A DNA stretch of 64,000 nt from Salinicola rhizosphaerae (GTDB lineage Bacteria > Pseudomonadota > Gammaproteobacteria > Pseudomonadales > Halomonadaceae). The notes beneath the pieces are model-generated. The model was not told the DNA's origin and searched no databases. It saw nothing but the letters and a program-made list of their open reading frames with translations. Where the stretch lies: positions 159,551 to 223,550 of the forward strand of contig NZ_BMZI01000005.1 in assembly GCF_014652715.1 (NCBI RefSeq), given 5' to 3'. How positions within the stretch are numbered: the stretch's first letter is position 1; each line of letters opens with the position of its first letter. Position numbers and translations under genes: made by a program. Below, one piece after another: positions 62,214 through 64,000 of this stretch.

Positions 62214-62427
62214 GTGCCTGACCCGCAACGCTCTCACCTACGGCTGAATCACTCTCGGCAGTCGCGTCATCGGCATCGGTGCGCAGGCCAAGCAAGGTGT
62301 CGCAAAATCGCATGCGCGATGCCGTTGGGCAATAGCGCTGGACGATGCCGCTCATTCCAAGGATGCTGATAACACGACGCCGCGCCCAGCGGCGTCATTC
62401 GTTCAGCCTCTTGTTCACGAGCCCGCC

Positions 62428-64000
62428 ATGCTGCAACCCGTCTCCCGTCAGAGCGACCTGACGCTGGAATCCGAACAGGCGCCGCCGCGCCCGGCGGATG
62501 TCAGCACCTTCGCCCCACTGGCCGTACCGGCCTTCCGCATGATCTGGATCGCCAACCTGTTCGCCAATCTCGGCGTCTGGGCACAGTCGGTGGCGGCAGC
62601 CTGGGTGGTCACATCGAATGACGGCGGCGCGGTTCTGGTCGCGATGATTCAGGTCGCGGCAGCCCTGCCGCTGGTATTGATGTCGATCGTTACCGGCGTG
62701 ATCGCCGACAACTACGACCGGCGCAAGGTGATGCTGTTTGGCTTGGCGATCGAGGTCCTGGGCGGCGCCTTCATTACCGCGATCGCGTTCCTCGGACTAC
62801 TCTCGCCCACCCTGCTTATCGCCTCCATCCTCTGCGTTTCCATCGGCGGCGCCATCACCACACCCGCGTGGCAGGCAGCCGTCAACGAGCAGGTACCGCG
62901 CAACCTGGTCTCGAGCGCCGTGCTGCTCAACAGCGTCAACTACAACGCCGCGCGCGCCATTGGTCCGGCCATTGGCGGGCTGCTGCTGGCGGCCGTCGGG
63001 CCGGCGTGGATTTTTCTGCTCAACGTGATCTGCTTCTGCGGGCTGATCGGGGCGCTGTGGCGCTGGAAGCGCGCCGTTCTGCCGAAATCGCTGCCGCCGG
63101 AGCGACTCTGGGAAGGCGTCAAGGCGGCGATGCATTTCGTGCAGTACTCGAGCGTGACGCGACTCGTCATGCTGCGGTCGTTCATCTTCGGTATTTCCGC
63201 GAGCGCGATCTGGGCGCTGCTGCCGCTTCTGGCCCACCAGCACCCCAGCGGCAGCGCTTCGCTTTACGGCTACATGCTCGGCGGACTGGGGATCGGCGCC
63301 ATCGCGGGGAGCACGCTGGTCGGCAAGGCGCGTCAACGGCTTGGCAGCAGTCGACTGATCAGCATCGCGGCGATGACGCTCGGCGTCGTCATGGTGATTC
63401 TCGGCGGCGTCGAGACGCTCTGGGTACTGTTTCCCGCGCTGATCGTCGGTGGCAGCTGCTGGATCGCCGCCGTCGCCTCGTACAACTCCTCGGTGCAGGT
63501 GCTGGTGCCGGACTGGGTCAAGGCGCGCGCGCTGGCGCTCTATCAGACCGCGCTCTACGCCGGATTGACGCTGGGATCGCTGCTCTGGGGTCAGCTCGCC
63601 GACGGCCTCGGCGTGGAGATGGCCCTGCTGCTCGCCGGCATGCTGCTGATCGTCTCGGCGACGCTGCTGATGCCCTCGAAGCTGCCGGATCTTGACGCCA
63701 GCGGTCTGGTCGAGGCGCCACTGGCTCACACCGAAAACCCGGACTTCGATTTCGATCCGGCGCGCGGATCGGTGATGGTGACCATCGAGTACCGCATCGC
63801 CCCGGAGCACCTGCGCGAGTTCGCGCGCGCCGTCCGCCCCCTGCGCAAACTCCGCCTCAGGAATGGCGCCAAGCGCTGGTCGCTCTATCGCGATATCGTC
63901 GATCGCGATCTGTGGCAGGAGGTCTTTCTCGTACCCAACTGGCTGCAGCACCTTCGCATGCTCGACCGACTGACGCTGGACGACCGCGCGATCATCGACC
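62428..64000 (+). CDS. MFS exporter with C-terminal extra domain (partial)
   Basis: The first 524 residues of an MFS transporter that runs off the right edge. Twelve membrane segments span about residues 30-420. The loop motif 'GVIADNYDRRKVMLFG' and 'RNLVSSAVLLNSVNYNAARA' fit the EntS-like MFS_3 group. The part after about 430 ('SVMVTIEYRIAPEHLREFAR', 'WSLYRDIVDRDLWQEVFLVP') is a soluble domain resembling antibiotic-biosynthesis monooxygenase folds, found at the end of some MFS_3 proteins. EntS exports siderophores, so a link to the iron genes before it is plausible. Confidence 0.85.
   Translation, partial: MLQPVSRQSDLTLESEQAPPRPADVSTFAPLAVPAFRMIWIANLFANLGVWAQSVAAAWVVTSNDGGAVLVAMIQVAAALPLVLMSIVTGVIADNYDRRKVMLFGLAIEVLGGAFITAIAFLGLLSPTLLIASILCVSIGGAITTPAWQAAVNEQVPRNLVSSAVLLNSVNYNAARAIGPAIGGLLLAAVGPAWIFLLNVICFCGLIGALWRWKRAVLPKSLPPERLWEGVKAAMHFVQYSSVTRLVMLRSFIFGISASAIWALLPLLAHQHPSGSASLYGYMLGGLGIGAIAGSTLVGKARQRLGSSRLISIAAMTLGVVMVILGGVETLWVLFPALIVGGSCWIAAVASYNSSVQVLVPDWVKARALALYQTALYAGLTLGSLLWGQLADGLGVEMALLLAGMLLIVSATLLMPSKLPDLDASGLVEAPLAHTENPDFDFDPARGSVMVTIEYRIAPEHLREFARAVRPLRKLRLRNGAKRWSLYRDIVDRDLWQEVFLVPNWLQHLRMLDRLTLDDRAIID

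Overview
The window is GC-rich chromosome of a gammaproteobacterium, most likely a member of the Halomonadaceae (Halomonas, Salinicola or a relative). That assignment is an inference from gene content: a monomeric isocitrate dehydrogenase, a short CstA-type transporter, LpxO, a DksA-like zinc-finger protein and ferric-hydroxamate uptake genes. No rRNA or other strong taxonomic marker is present.

Layout. (1) 1-11251 is host housekeeping sequence: DUF2254 membrane protein (cut by the left edge), topoisomerase IB, 6-phosphogluconolactonase, monomeric NADP-isocitrate dehydrogenase with a repeat-rich upstream region, CstA-family transporter, two L,D-transpeptidase-type proteins, UspA, a DksA/TraR-type zinc-finger protein and a sulfotransferase-like protein. 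(2) 11252-12831 has no convincing gene but contains two strong intrinsic terminators. (3) 12832-53693 is an integrated island bounded by a 48-bp direct repeat. The repeat is the 3' part of a CAU-anticodon tRNA gene (tRNA-Ile2 type) that remains intact at 53648-53724. Almost all of the island is a complete-looking transposable (Mu-like) prophage, 13084-53422, about 40.3 kb. It begins TGTG and ends TACA, and both ends carry a TGGCAYTGGT site exactly 20 bases in. Its right end lies inside the catalytic part of a tyrosine integrase gene, of which only the last 61 codons survive next to the tRNA. The prophage is therefore nested in an older tRNA island that has lost the rest of its cargo. (4) 53725-64000 is host sequence: YceI-like protein, phosphopantetheinyl transferase, LpxO, AraC regulator plus TonB siderophore receptor, GNAT acetyltransferase, a large unknown membrane protein, FhuC-type ATPase and an MFS exporter cut by the right edge.

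The prophage reads left to right apart from a leftward repressor operon and two small leftward genes near its right end. A divergent control region (three CGGAATAT-type operator sites overlapping an early promoter) separates the S24-type repressor from Ner, the DDE transposase, the MuB-type ATPase and a tightly overlapped early operon ending in GemA and Mor. After a lipoprotein/membrane pair and a terminator come a lysis cassette (holin, transglycosylase, nested spanins), the Mu-type packaging and head genes (gp25 to gp36 order), then a siphovirus-type tail: tube, G/GT frameshift chaperone, 2107-aa tape measure, tip proteins and a repeat-rich fibre. The right end has a com gene overlapping an adenine methylase in the place Mu has com-mom, plus small accessory genes.

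Most interesting points: a two-gene accessory module (membrane protein plus HEPN-like protein with an R-x4-H motif) placed between head genes G and I, where Mu has its central gyrase site; a textbook -1 frameshift site with a strong hairpin; four EF-hand-like loops in the tape measure; a nuclease-like tail on the F-type head protein; a nested scaffold start; a conserved motif before two late transcription units; and the nested island with missing target duplication.
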